A stretch of 64,000 nucleotides of DNA. Source: Heterotrichella gracilis (taxonomy: Eukaryota; Sar; Xanthophyceae; Tribonematales; Xanthonemataceae). The stretch lies in the NCBI GenBank assembly GCA_032358255.1, contig JAULBX010012210.1, forward strand, positions 248,001 to 312,000, written 5' to 3'. Below are positions 46,150 to 58,404 of this stretch, piece by piece. Under the pieces are notes generated by a model, which was given only the letters and a program-made list of their open reading frames with translations, did not search any database and was not told the origin of the DNA. Positions within the stretch are counted from its first letter, which is position 1; each line of letters starts with the position of its first letter. The translations under genes were made by a program, and so were the position numbers.

Positions 46150-49026
46150 ATGAGGGAGCCACGCAGGGCGGCGTTGAACGTGAGGGGCTCCACCTCAATA
46201 GCTGTCACGGTTGCCACACTGGTGCTGGCGTCTTGTACAGGGGCCCTCAGCAGTGCTGCGGACAGGAAGCTGATCAGCGTATCCAAGTGGACACCCAATC
46301 CGTTTTGCAAAAAGGGGAAAGACTCCAGTAGCCCGTCCCTTTGCGCTGGGCTGGCGTTTGCTGAGAAACAGGTACGAACAATAAGTCAGCTTGTTTGCAG
46401 CATATTGAGGAAGCCGTAAGCTGCTTAGCTTGCTGACTAGACCCAGCACTTCAACCCAATTTGCTTCTGCCAGACTACTCAGTTCCTGCGACACCAGGTT
46501 GATAGCCTCTCCAACCTTGTGTACTGCTGGGATCCAGGTGGCAGCTACTGTACCTACCATAAAGCAGCTCAACCATTATCCAGAATACACACCCACGCCC
46601 TATGGCGCGTGGAACTTGCAGCTTCCCCGCTGGACCTCAGGCTTTTTTCCCGGAGCACTTTGGACCCTCTATCAGCACACAGGCAACCTGGCATGGAAGA
46701 CAAGGTGAAAATACTTTTTAAAGTATATTTTGCTCTCGGCTGCAAAGCAACATGTGACCGGCGCAGACTTGAGCTTGTGGTTGCCACATTTTTGGGTGGC
46801 AAGGTAACCAATGCTCCGCTGTCTTGCAGTGCGTTGGAACGCCAAACGGGCTTGCAGAAGATGATGCGAAACAACAACACGCATGACCTTGGGTTCATCT
46901 TCATCCCATACTTGAAAGCTCAATACCTGCAGCATGACACGGCATCCCGCCAGGTAAAGCTTTGCTGCTCGGTTATCTGTGGGAACCCCCTGTGAATTGG
47001 ATCGATGAAGCAAAATTCACAATAGCAGCTGAATTAATGCCCTGGTTGATGACATGTTTGGATGTGGTGTGCACAGTGCCCCGATAGCACCAAGACATTG
47101 GCGCACCCTGTAATGGCTCTGGCTGTCATGTATATCTGCATGCATTTGCCTTGCAGATGTGTAAATGCCATGGCATCAGCATCTAGGTATCCGTCATGCA
47201 GTGCCCTTACAACAACTCGGATTTAACCAATTTGTCGGCCATGTGATCATCAAGTGCAAATATTCGTTTAGGTGCTTCTGACAGCAGCAGGAACGCTGGC
47301 TTCGCGATTCAACCCTAAAGTGGGAACCATCAGCACTAGTGGCCCGCTTGATTCCCCAGATTATCGCGTGATCATTGACAGCATGATGAACCTGGAGATG
47401 CTCTTGATTGCAGCAAAATTGCCTGGTGGGAAGGCAGTATGGCGAGACATTTCAATCACGCATGCCCGCAAGTGAGTAGAACTGGCTGGTTTTAATTTAC
47501 TGCAAAGTTTTCCTTGAACCAGTAGGATGCATATCTCCAAGCTGTCAGTGATGCCAGATTGGCGATGATATTCTGTGGTCCACTTTTATCTACCTCACAC
47601 ATTGCGCCACTGCCATTGGATATGTCCAATAGTATAAGTGTGGTCCCAAATGCCACTTTGCAGGGTTCAACAAAATCACATCCGGAAGGATTGCTCAGTT
47701 ATCCAGGTACGTTGCATAATGGAGTTATTTATTAGGAATGGACGGTGGGGAATGAGGCCCATTTTCACCCTTCCATTTAACACACACATGTCTCCCCTTT
47801 GCAATACAGGACGTCTTTTACAATCCAAGAACAGGTGATATCAAGTTAAAGACATCTTACCAGGTGGGTTATTGGATCATGCCGCACTTGTCTGCCCTGG
47901 GAGATAAGGCAACCCATGTGCCAAACTGTACGCATGACTCAGTTGAGTCTGCGTTGGTTGTGAGACCCTGGCTGCAACGCCATCAATTTACTTCTTGATA
48001 CAACAATTCTTGACACACACAAGCCTCTTCAGTGAATGCAGTGACAGTGATTGCATTGTCGCATGTGTGCTAAAGAGGCACGTCAGGTTGCGTGATGATT
48101 GCTGCAGGGTACAGGACCTAATGGGATTTGGTCACGCGGCCAAACCTGGGCTGTGTACGGGTTCACCATGATGTACAGAGAAACAAAGATGCCAGAGTTT
48201 CTGAAGACCGCAAGGTAGACGATAGAACCAGTAACTGAATGGCACTTTGCGCGTATGCAACTAGTGTGTGTGATGGGGGGGAAGGGGATTATATTTGGAT
48301 TGGGAAGGGGTGCGCAAGGGCAGCCACCTTTTGTGGTTTTTCAATGAAATGGATTGTGTTTATTTAATCTATAATTAGGTGAATGCTAGGTACTACAGCG
48401 TTGTTGGTAAGCCTACATTCAATGTGAAGTAATTTTGTACAGGTGCGTGGCAGATTGGTACATCAAACACCTGCCCATGGACAAGGTTCCTTACTGGGAC
48501 TTCACAGTTGCCTCAAATAAATCTGAGCCGCGAGACAGCTCAGCGGCAGCAGTTGCTGCCCTGGGCCTGCTGGAGCTTGCAAGTCATGACCCGCGCTATA
48601 CTGGCAAAAGGTAACAAACAATGAGAAAATCCCCAGTTCTTGCGGCATGCTAATAAATGTCACCTGCCCTGTCGGACAATGGCATGTGTGCCTGCCTCAT
48701 GTGACATAGCAACGAGTCATGTCACATAGCAACGAGCTTGGTTTGTTGCACTTTGCAGGACAAGCAACCAGTACTATAAGGCCGCAGTTGAAATTCTGGA
48801 GGCGCTTTCTGCTGCACCCTACTTGGGTTCCCAGAGTAAAGGCCATTCAATTCTACTGCGAGGAACGTATGGCAGAAGGCAAGGACATTTTAACCAAGGC
48901 CTCATTTGGGGTGACTACTACTACCTTGAAGCGCTCTTGCGGTATCGGTACTTGCAGTGCCCTGCCACCTTGAGTTTAAACTACCAGTCTGTCGACAAGT
49001 ATGTCCAAAGTTACAGAGTGTACTGA
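46150..49026 (+). CDS. GH88-like unsaturated glucuronyl/rhamnogalacturonyl hydrolase, secreted
   Basis: Nine exons (46150-46371, 46538-46704, 46830-46953, 47272-47471, 47664-47706, 47810-47863, 48108-48214, 48443-48610, 48759-49026) give 450 residues. The N-terminus is a signal sequence (SIAVTVATLVLASCTGALSSA). The (alpha/alpha)6 barrel is shown by RWTSGFFPGALWTLYQ, THDLGFIFIPY, IIDSMMNLEMLL, IWSRGQTWAVYGF, DSSAAAVAALGLLEL and GLIWGDYYYLEALLR. In the family the catalytic acids are Asp residues of the HDLGF and IDxMMN regions, and both are present. Such enzymes remove an unsaturated uronic acid left by polysaccharide lyases. In an alga it may act on its own wall, on bacterial exopolysaccharide or on a host wall. 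Fungal and bacterial homologues are common, so horizontal transfer is possible, but eight spliceosomal introns show it is long settled. Confidence 0.92.
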
Positions 49027-50038
49027 GGCTTCAGAAGACAGGCTCAAGTTGAGCAAGAGGGTATGCCACTCGTGTGGCTGTGTGAGGCGGAGCATGGCAC
49101 CCGAGTTTGCCGTCTGATTGTTTGCCCAAATGATATTAATAGCTATTTCTTTTGTGTTCCTCAACCTTCCATTTCTTGTTATTTATATTAGATCGCAGCG
49201 CTAGCGACCACTGCAGCTACCACAACCCTAGATAAGTCTGCGCAGCGGGATAGAACCAGGTGATGCATGACACAACACGATGCACCACTATTGGTGATGC
49301 ACAACTGACAAGCACTTGGGAAGAGCTTTTTCAAAGCCTTTGCTTGTATATGCAGTATTGTGTTTCCTCACTTAGACCTGGAATCCACAGTGCTTGAAGC
49401 AACATGTCCATTCAAGTTTTGGGCGGGCATTTCTTGATAAGCTTTTATTATTGTTATTGTTGTAATATTACTCTTTATTATAGAAACGTATCAAGTTGAT
49501 CGCCCACCTTCTTCCCCACTCACGAAGATTGTTTGCCTGAGTGCCATAACTCCCCCACGCCTTATCCTTCAATTCCTTATCACACCAGTATGGCCCATAT
49601 AGATCACGATTCACCAATGCATGCATATGACTGTTAACACCAAATCCAGTGGCAGCTTGTTTTTTACAGCACGAAACTAACCAGTATCAGCTACTCCAGT
49701 AGCCTCCGCAGTGTGACCATTGTGACATAGCACTAGTTGGCTACAGTCTGCGGTGAGGGGTTGCCAATTGTTCGAAGCATGCATGCATGCATGCATGCTA
49801 GTCGCAAAGTCTTTTCAAGAGTTTGTACCAACACACTGTACTGTATCTGAGTTGACAATAGCAAGAACAGGTCCCATTGAAAACTTTTCGGAAGAGGAGC
49901 AGCGCACAGGCTGGCAACGGGAGCAGCAGGAAGCGACTTCTCTTGGGCAGCAGCAAATATTCCACTGACCACACGACTTCACTGCAAAAATATACCTCAG
50001 ATGTAGAGGCAATTCAGCCAATATCCACCTGGAACGGC
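49027..50038. promoter_or_regulatory. Promoter region of the polymerase fusion gene and GH88 3' flank
   Basis: 1.0 kb. TGTAA at about 49461 is a candidate polyadenylation signal for GH88. A 22-bp run of GCAT units lies at 49778-49799. From about 49863 the frame that leads into the polymerase ATG is open and shows basic, Ser-rich content (FRKRSSAQAG, SSRKRLLLG) after a possible acceptor (AAGAACAG), so the true protein may start further upstream. Confidence 0.5.
49778..49799. repeat. (GCAT)n palindromic tract
   Basis: Twenty-two bases of alternating GCAT, fully self-complementary, 240 bp upstream of the polymerase fusion ATG. Shorter tracts of the same unit occur at about 26483, 43979 and 44119. 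Confidence 0.9.
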
Positions 50039-53000
50039 ATGGATGCCGCACCAGGGCAGGCCTCAGGCCCTGGCCTGCAAGACCACCAGGCACTGCTGCC
50101 AATGACTGGCGCTGAGGGCCCTGCCAGCAATGTAGCCCTACTTGGTGGGACAGGGCACGCCAGCGCTGCTACCGGTATTAGCAGCGGGATGGGCAGGTGG
50201 GGTCATGCGGAGGGCACTGGTGGGGCTGTGCAGGTGGTTCCAGACACCAGCCGGGTGATACTGCACTTCGATATCGATGCGTTTTATGCCCAAGTGGAGG
50301 AAGTGAGGAACCCGGCTCTGAAGGACCGTCCTTTGGGTAGGTTTGGCCTTGCACGTACGCTTTCCTGTTGCATGCAATGGTGAGGCAGCACTAGGCACGT
50401 GGCGGCACCTTTGACGCACACAAGGTGGACCACACAACCACCAATGGCTCGGACTCACACTTGCACGCCGGAAAGTGTATGCTGCTGTGTGCCAACTATC
50501 CCTTGATGCAAATCCAGGAGTGACCCAGAAGTACCTGATCGTAACCTGCAACTACCCCGCCAGGAGCATGGGTGTGACCAAGCTCATGAGCATAACTGAG
50601 GCAAAGCAAAAATGCCCCAACCTGGTGCTTGTCAGTGGAGAGGACCTGACTCCTTACCGCCAGGCCAGCAAGCAGGTATGCGGTGACGATATGGGACAGC
50701 ATCCCACGTTTCAGGCTTTGGTTCTGGGCTGTGGTTGGTGAGCCATGTGCAAAACCCTAGGGTCCATATCCTAGCAATCTTGGATTTTTGTGGTACCAGG
50801 TTCAGCAACAACCTCCCAGCCATGTGCTGCCAGCTCGCCCGTGTTGTTGCCTAAATGTTCAGAAAATGTCGGCAATAGTTGAAGGAGGGATTCCTATGAA
50901 CCAGTGTGACTTGTGCAGCTCAGTCACTGAGTGTCATTTGTGCAATTCAATGCATGCAGCTGCTCAGCGTGCTGTCTCGGTTTGGGGTGGCTGAGAAGCT
51001 TGGCCTGGACGAGATCTTTGTGGAGGTCACCAAGGAGGTGCACAGCAGGATGTCCAAGGGTGTCGGCGCAGCGTCCTGGTGTGGACATGTGCACAGCAGC
51101 CAGGTAAGTGACCAATGAGCGTGGGAAGTGCTGGTGTGATTTCATGTGCACTGGGTGCCTACCATGCCCCGGCCATGCTTGGGTCGCTTAACACCATGCA
51201 TCTGGGTTTATATGAATCAGTCTGCATCACATATGCCCATTGCAACAGATAGCAGAAATAATATACTCATTCGATTTCCATTTGTTCTCCTGCCAGGTGC
51301 TCCTGACCCAGGATAGCAGGCATCGACCACAGGATCTCAGAGTACGCAGCAACTTTGCTGAGCAGCACGGAGCATGTGCCTTAGCAGCTGAGGGCATGAA
51401 TGTGGCGGCAGGGGTGCCTGAATGGGAGCTGATGCTGCGGGTGGGCAGCGCCATTGCTCAAGAGGCACGAGCAGCGCTCAAGGTACTTTAAAACCTTGCA
51501 GGCTTCAATGCTACCATGGACAGCCATAAATTGACTCATGTACTTTACATGAAGGTGACGAGATATGTCATGCACTGCTTGATCAGGTTTGCCAGGCTCA
51601 TGTTGGAGGCCCACCATGGCGACACATACGCATGCCGTGTGATTGGATGCAGGTGGAGGTTGGGTTCAGAGCCTCTGCTGGCATTGCATGCAACAAGATG
51701 CTCGCTAAGATGGCTAGTGGGCTGCACAAGCCTGACGATCAAACTGTGCTCCCCCCTCCTGAAGCCCTGGATTTCATATCACCCCTGCCAATCCGCGCGG
51801 TTCCCGGCATTGGCTACAAGCTGGCTACAGAGCTGACCCAAATGCAGATCCAGACGGTGGCAGATTTGAGGCAGTTGAGCAGGGATGCGTTGGTGGAGAA
51901 GTTTGGTGACAGGATTGGGGTGTTTGTGTACATGGCGTGCAGGGGCCAGGTACGATTATTTGCCCACATAGTTCCTAAGCACTTAGCATTAGAAATATGG
52001 CTGAAGACGACATCAGCACATTCCAGTACATGCTTCTCAATCATATTTCTGCATGTGTCTGGGCAAAACATGGCATCAATTTACAACATTCTGGTCATTT
52101 GGCATGCACTGTACTCGTACCAGGTCCTGTTCAATTGTGCCGAGTATGTCCTTGGCTGTCTTGCAGGATTTTAGTCCTGTGCAGGAGCGTGGGCCTCCAA
52201 AGTCCATCACAGTGGAAGATTCCTTCAAGTCCTGCAGCTCGCTGGTAGCTGTGGAGCATGTCGTGCGCATTCTGGCACCAGATCTGCTGGAAAGGTTGCT
52301 AGAAGACTATGAGGCAAGCGATTGCACTCAACTTCCCAAATTGCAACACTACTGCAGTTAAGGAACTAACTGTCATCCATGAAAGTCACCCGCTTCATTC
52401 TTTTTAAACACAATGTACCCATATATCATGTATGTCACAATGGAAAATACCCATGTATTATGTATGTCACAATGAAGGGAAACGAGTCATTGGACCTCAT
52501 TACATTGGCATTCACAGGAGCACCGAAGAAGGCCTAGCACGCTGACTGTGAAATGGAGGAAGAAGGGCCAAGGATGGAGCCGCACTTCAGCATCATGTGC
52601 CTTGCCTCAGGATGTGCAGTATTTCCGTGGCACCAAGGCAAGTAACTGGACCAGGTGCAAATGGCAGATAGATGTCAGTTAATGGAAGCACACATGGAAC
52701 TCCCTTTTGGTGGCACTGTTAGCATGATGGGGGACAGCTTTACCATCGTAAGCATACAGTAGCTCTGGAAATGATCATACAACAAAATGCACCTAGTTGT
52801 TTTTACTCCCACCCATTGTCCCGGTGATATTTTGTTTCCAACGACCATCCCCAGGAGCACCAGGAGCAGACGCTGCAAAGTGCCGCAATGGGCCTGCTGT
52901 CGCGCAACCTCAAGGAGGCCTCCTTTGACCTGACTCTGATCAACCTAGGGGCCACAAGCTTCTCTGCTGGTGCAGCAACCTCCGCCGGGTCTGGCACACT

Positions 53001-56000
53001 AGACAGGCTGTTTGGCCGCCAAGTGGCGCCATCACAGGCATCAAGCCAACAACCATCAGCTCTACCAGTGCAAGGTCTGTCCCTGATGGGCCACCTATCG
53101 CATTTGACACCCTTTTTGCCGCATTTAGTGCGTATTTTGTACTGTGTGAACTGCATGGTTGTCACACCTTCTGGGTATTGGCCAGCTTTCACTATGACCA
53201 ACGGTTTGCCTGACTGATGGCAGTGTGTTTTGACACAGGTTCTGGTTCAGCCTTCCAGCTGGCCGCTGCATCCATCAGCCAGCGCAGGAGCTATGGAGCT
53301 GCCCCGAGCGGTGGTCCAATCAGCAAAAGTATGGAACGCGCCCTCAGAGAAGCCAGACCACAACCTGCCAATGCTGACAACCATAGCTTGACAGATGCGG
53401 CCACGCCTCTTGATAGAGACCCCCCCTGGCAGCCTGGTAGACTGGCGCAGCAAAGCAGTATGCAGCCACACTGTGTACAGCTACATGCCAAACCTCCAGA
53501 TGCTGATTGGGGTTTTGATGACATGGCGGATGGAACGGATGAAAGCATATGGGATGATCTGCGCTCCATTGGCACTGGGCAAGCACGGTCAGAAGCTCAG
53601 CGCGTGGTACAGCAAAGCTTGCACAGGGCAGTCGAGCCCCCCTTTCTGCAGGCAGCCAGCAACACACTTTTGAGCTGTGTGGATCCCTCTGTCAGCCAGC
53701 CCTGCTGCAGTGTTGCAGGCGCCTCCAGCAGTGGGCTTGCTGAAGCGCCGTGCGCCAAGTCACTGGGCATAGATTTCCAGCCTGCAGTGTCTCAATCTGG
53801 CCACAAGTCAAGCAGCAGTGGCCCTCCTGCACGTGTCGTGATCCACTGTGACGTGGATTGCTTCTACTGCCAGGTTGAGAGGATGGATGACCGGTCCCTC
53901 ATGGGCCGGCCTGTGGTTGTGCAGCAGTTCAACAGTGGAGGCTTTGTGGCGGTATCCTACGAGGTACGAGTGGCTGCGAGCTGTGCAATATGCTATGCCC
54001 CAATACTGACCTTTCAAACTGCAATCTGGAATGCACATACTTGCTAGCATTGAAATTTAACCCACTTCCCCTTCGGTGATTGGCTGCCAGTGCAGGGCTG
54101 CTGATGCGCCAGGGCTCTGTCAGGAATTTGCTATTTTAACAGAATGTTTTGGGCTGCTGCAGGCCAGGGCAGCAGGCATTAAATGTGGAGACGGTGTTGG
54201 CGATGCCGGCAGGGCAAGCATCAAGCATCTGCAGGCCATTGGCGCTGTGAGCATGGAAGATGCCATGCGCAACTGTCCTGGGCTGGTGGTGAAGCCAATG
54301 CGCACCGAGCGTTACCGGCAGGTACTTCTATGAGGGCGAATTGCCTAGTATATTGATGGGTGGCAAAGCTGTGTGCATTTGTAATACATTTGAGCAGCAG
54401 ATTTTTATCGAATTGGATGCCCGGAACCAAGTATGACAAGCTTGTGTGTTTATTGCAGGTTGGCAACATTATCCATGACATCATCCGTCGCTTTGCTCCT
54501 ACCGGCGCCGTGGCAAAGACCAGTTATGATGATTTCTACATTGACGTCAGTGCACACTGCCAGGCTGATGCCGACACCCTAGTGCCACAAACCTGCCCTG
54601 CTGGAGTGAAGGTGGTGCAGGGTGGCCAATGGGAGCTCATTGAGGAGCCACTGAGGAAGGGAGTGCAGGTAGTTCACGGAACAGCCTTATTTGGTTGGTC
54701 ATAGTGGCATTAAGTTAATGAAGAAGGGCATTGTGCATACATATGCCCGCCAGTGATCCTCTTTTGCGTGCTTGTTATGCAAGGGTCATGTGGCTACCCT
54801 GGGTTTTACGTATGTCACAAACCAGGAATGAGTTGCAGTGCATAAAAACGTTGCTTTATGCAGTGCGACTGGTGCAGTGTGTGGATCATTAAAACAATTG
54901 GATCAGAAATATGTTGGCAGGTTTGGCCAGTAGCATCTGTCTACGGGCGGCGTGAAATACAATTATCATGCTGCACAGGTTGCGATGGACATCAGAGATG
55001 CTCTGTGGCAGGAATTGGGGATTGCTGCTTCATGTGGAGTGGCTCGCAACAAGCTGCTGGCTCGTCTAGTTGGCCCCATGAACAAACCAGACTGCATTTC
55101 AGTCCTCCCCAGCAGCAGCGTGGAAGCGTTCATGGAGAATATGCTCATACAGAAAATTCCATCCTTGCAGTAAGTGCTTGTTTCCTTTCTCCTATTGCCT
55201 TGCAATGTCACTGGGTTTCCCACTTCCACTCCCACTGCTGTGACCAGTGTGGCCCCTGTGTGTCGCTCCATGGAATAGCTGACCAAGCTAGTAAACATGT
55301 TGGGCACTATGCCAGCTTAAGGCTACCTGATTATGCAATCATTTGGCAGCCTCTGGCAAAGCTTGCATACATTGCTTGTCTACAGCATCAGCTGTTAGCA
55401 AAATACAACTTGTAGACATTTGTATACCAATTTGCAGGCGGAAACTGGGGAATGAGGTAGTGGCCGCTCTTGGCATCAGCCAGGTGGGTGAACTGTCGAC
55501 CTGCACCCCGCAAGCCCTGGCGCAGTTTGGCCCTGCAGTTGCAAGGTTCCTGACTGGGCTGCCCAAGGGTGTGGATGACTCGCCTGTGGAGGAGCGGGGG
55601 CCCCAAAAAAGCATCATCAGCGAGAAGAGCTTTCCGGCTTTGACCTCGGATGCTGCTGTTGCCGGGGCGCTGAAGCCGCTCGCTGCAGCGCTGTGGGGGC
55701 GCCTGAAGGAGGTGAGGCATGGGGGATGTAAACTGTCACAACTAGTATGGAACCATCCATTGAGTTAGAGCCTAGCCTGTGCTGTCACAGTTTGAGTTGC
55801 CAGCATGAGCAGGGTGTGTAACAGGTGGGGTTTGTGACAGGTGGGCCAGGCAATTACAACAAATCGCGGCATGGCGCAACCGTCACAAACCCTTTCTTTT
55901 CAAAATATTATCTTTGGTGCTGAGATTTCTCGAGTCCTGCACAGCTTGCGCAGACATGTGGTGCTGTGCAACAGCCACGATTGGCACGTCACCGGAAAAC

Positions 56001-57195
56001 ATGTGTAATATGTGACAGAAGTGTGCTTTGCGTGCAGGACACTGCCCTCCACAAGCGCATGCCCAGCAAGCTCACCCTGACATGGAGGCAGGGCTACGAC
56101 ACCCCCAAGGCGCGCTCCACAGCCATGCCATCATGCGCACTGACCCACCTGTCCAAGCTGCTCCTGGCACACCGTGAACCAGCCCTGCCTGCTGCAAGCC
56201 CCTCCCCTCACAGGCAGGCGCCACCCACAGCAACAGCGCATGCAGGTGGAGTGCCACAGGCGCGAGAAGGGAGCGCTGACCAGCTATCCCAGCAGCAACA
56301 GGAGGATGCAGGGGCCAGTGATGTCATTGCCACTGCCTGCATCGCCCTGCTCAAGATCAGCGCTCAGCCTCCCTGGCGCATCACGCGGTTTGCTGTCGGG
56401 GTGATGTATGACGCCGCTGCACCACCTCCGGCACAGGCGGGCAGCATTCTGGGGTTCCTCCAGCCACGTGGCACACTGCCCATTCCCAATGGAGGGGCAT
56501 CAGGGGGTTTGACCTCTCAGGTGGGATGTGAGGTGGCTGGTGGTGGCGCCAGCCTGGAGTTGGGTGTGGAGGCAGGGCAGTGGGGTGACCGAGGTCAACA
56601 AGGCATGCGCCATGACTCTACCTCCTGTGGACTGGATGGTGGCGTAGGCTGCTTGGGGGATGCTCCTGGCAGCACACTGCAGCCACCAGACCATGAGCCT
56701 CGTCCGGCTGGTTCAGCGCATGCTCAGCCCAGCGACAGTGCAGGTGGGATGCAGGGACACAAGGTGGTGGGGTCCACGGCTGGGGATAGCACGCTGCATG
56801 CGGCTCAGTCAGGGGGATTGCCCATGGCTGCAGAGCTTGGCGCAGCTCAAACCCCAGCCATGCCAGCTGCATCTCGAGCAGCCGCTGGGCAACCCAGTGG
56901 CAGAAACCCTTCACAAGGGTCGGCGGAGATTGCCAAGCTCAGGGGTATGCTGAAACAGCATGCGGGGGATCTGAGGCGGCTGGTTGGGGATGATGTCCTG
57001 CAGGGACTGACTGTGCAGCAGAAGTCCGACATGGAGATGGCGCTCAGGCTTCAGCAGGACGAGCTAGGGTTGCGCCAGAACCCTAAGGGTGGCGGGGGTC
57101 AGCGGTCTCCTGCCGGCCGCAGCAGCAAGCGCAGCAAGCTGTCCACAGGCGGGCCACTTGATGCCTTCTTCAAATTGAAACCAAAATCTTGCTGA
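50039..57195 (+). CDS. POLI-POLH fusion: Tandem Y-family DNA polymerase: Pol iota-type module fused to Pol eta-type module
   Basis: Fourteen exons (50039-50336, 50518-50675, 50960-51103, 51297-51482, 51653-51949, 52167-52313, 52518-52637, 52855-53074, 53239-53963, 54163-54321, 54459-54668, 54979-55169, 55438-55711, 56038-57195) give 1,428 residues with every junction in phase. Residues about 70-480 are iota-like: HFDIDAFYAQVE (Asp78), VTQKYLIVTCNYPARSMGV, GLDEIFVEV (Asp169-Glu170), SAGIACNKMLAKMASGLHKP, IRAVPGIGYK, then a little-finger domain. A PIP-like box GTLDRLF ends at 503. A Ser/Gln-rich linker follows to about 720. Residues about 725-1100 are eta-like: HCDVDCFYCQVE (Asp728), GGFVAVSYEARAAGIK, SYDDFYIDV (Asp842-Asp843), AASCGVARNKLLARLVGPMNKP, and KSIISEKSFP. 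The tail ends in a better PIP box, GPLDAFFKLKP (1415-1425). Both enzymes do translesion synthesis. Introns 6 and 7 have GC donors. The ATG used is the first in frame; the start could be upstream. Confidence 0.88.
52417..52474. repeat. Imperfect 26-bp tandem repeat in polymerase intron 6
   Basis: Two copies starting ACCCAT and ending TGTATGTCACAATG (52417-52442 and 52449-52474) lie in the GC-AG intron between exons 6 and 7. Confidence 0.8.
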
Positions 57196-58404
57196 TGAAC
57201 TGACAGTGACTGTGTGAAAGTATTTTGACCTGGTAGCGACCTGATATTATGGTACCCGGACTTTCTGTCCTATGGAATAATATAACATGCCAACTGTCAA
57301 TGTGTCGTTCCATGCCAGCGCCAGCTATCCTTGTGCTGACAGCCGTGCAATTGGCATGGCGTGAAGCCCACGCTGATGGATGCACAATATATGCACATAT
57401 GTTCCATTATGGGTTGTCACCCCACATGGTCCTTCTTTATTTCCTGCCGGCACCTACACTGCTCCCCACAGTACCACCACTCCCTCCACCACTACTTTTT
57501 TCCGTCCGAGGGACGGTTTCCCTGACTGACTTGACTTGGGGGCTATGCGTAGTTGCTATGCCGCCTTATTTACGCCTTTGGCGTCTGTTTTCTTTTCTTT
57601 TCTTTTCTTGGGCTGGGTATGCTGCATTCCATAAGGACTCAAACGTCAGAAGCAAACTTGACTTTTAGCCCAGGCTTTTGGGTTGTGGGATTTGCAAATG
57701 CATGTCACATCAGCTGAGTGTCCTACACGTGTTGTGCACGCTGAGGGGCCTAGGCTAACCGGTGGGATTAATCCAAATCCCACAGGGCCTGGCCAGCACT
57801 ACCTCTTCAAGGACAACAGGCTCGACCCTTTAGGGCTTAGAAGCGGCTTAGAAGCTCCAAGGGTTTACGATGACCCTTGCAGGGCCACCGGTGGCACACT
57901 TTGCCATGGGACCTGCCGAAAATCGAATCTGATATAAATTTCATCCTGAGTCAGCACGTGGGCCTGCCACGGCGATATCTCATTGGCCAGGCAGGATGGC
58001 GCCAAAAGGCCAGACTTGAAAGCTGTGCCTTCGGCCGTCAAAACTGTCTTCTTGCTGTGGTTTCTCGAGCTTTCCTAAGCACCGGAGTGGTATCCAACAG
58101 CCAAGGTACGGCGAAAGCACCGTTGCATGGCTCTTGCAATACATGTGCACCCACGGCATGTGTTCAACAGCTCAGGGCGTGGCTCCGGAACCTCCCGGGG
58201 CCGGGGGCAAGCGTTGCACTCGGAACTGTCGCATTGCGTGTACAAGCCAGCAGAATCCTTTGTATTGCTCGTGCTGAAACCATTTGGCCTAGTAAGGGCT
58301 CAGGCTGGCTCAATTTTTTAAGGCTTGGCAACCTGCCAGACTGAACCCTGGCTTTCGCGCAGGTCGTTTGCCCCCCACCAGCCCTCACCACCCCGACCTC
58401 CACC
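57196..58404. promoter_or_regulatory. Polymerase 3' flank and PsbQ promoter
   Basis: 1.2 kb. It contains one copy of a dispersed repeat (57541-57605) with a pyrimidine tract. The PsbQ promoter should lie in the right half. Open frames here (for example around 57877-58344) show no family or compositional support. Confidence 0.5.
57541..57605 (+). repeat. Dispersed repeat fragment, copy 2
   Basis: GGCTATGCGTAGTTGC, then CGCCTTATTTACGCC and TTTGGCGT, then a TTTTC-rich tract. It matches 29986-30055 read on the other strand. Both copies lie in intergenic DNA just past gene 3' ends. Confidence 0.65.

Noticed and set aside
46195-46572. 125-residue minus-strand open frame over the start of the GH88 gene
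   Set aside because: It begins without an ATG-context signal and overlaps the GH88 signal peptide exon and intron 1. The plus-strand exons carry clear GH88 motifs and phases.
50039-53074. First polymerase module as a second Pol eta or a Pol kappa
   Set aside because: The segment QKYLIVTCNYPARSMGV, the absence of the eta signature GGFVAVSYEA at that place, and the lack of kappa-type N-terminal and zinc-finger parts favour iota. A phylogeny is still needed.
53075-53238. Boundary between two separate polymerase genes
   Set aside because: The 164-bp gap has a normal donor and acceptor, and joining keeps frame (73 codons plus 1 nt, then 2 nt). It is too short for a terminator and promoter, and the ATG-poor linker continues coding on both sides.
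57877-58344. 155-residue open frame before PsbQ
   Set aside because: No domain, no compositional signature of coding DNA, and it sits where the PsbQ promoter must be.
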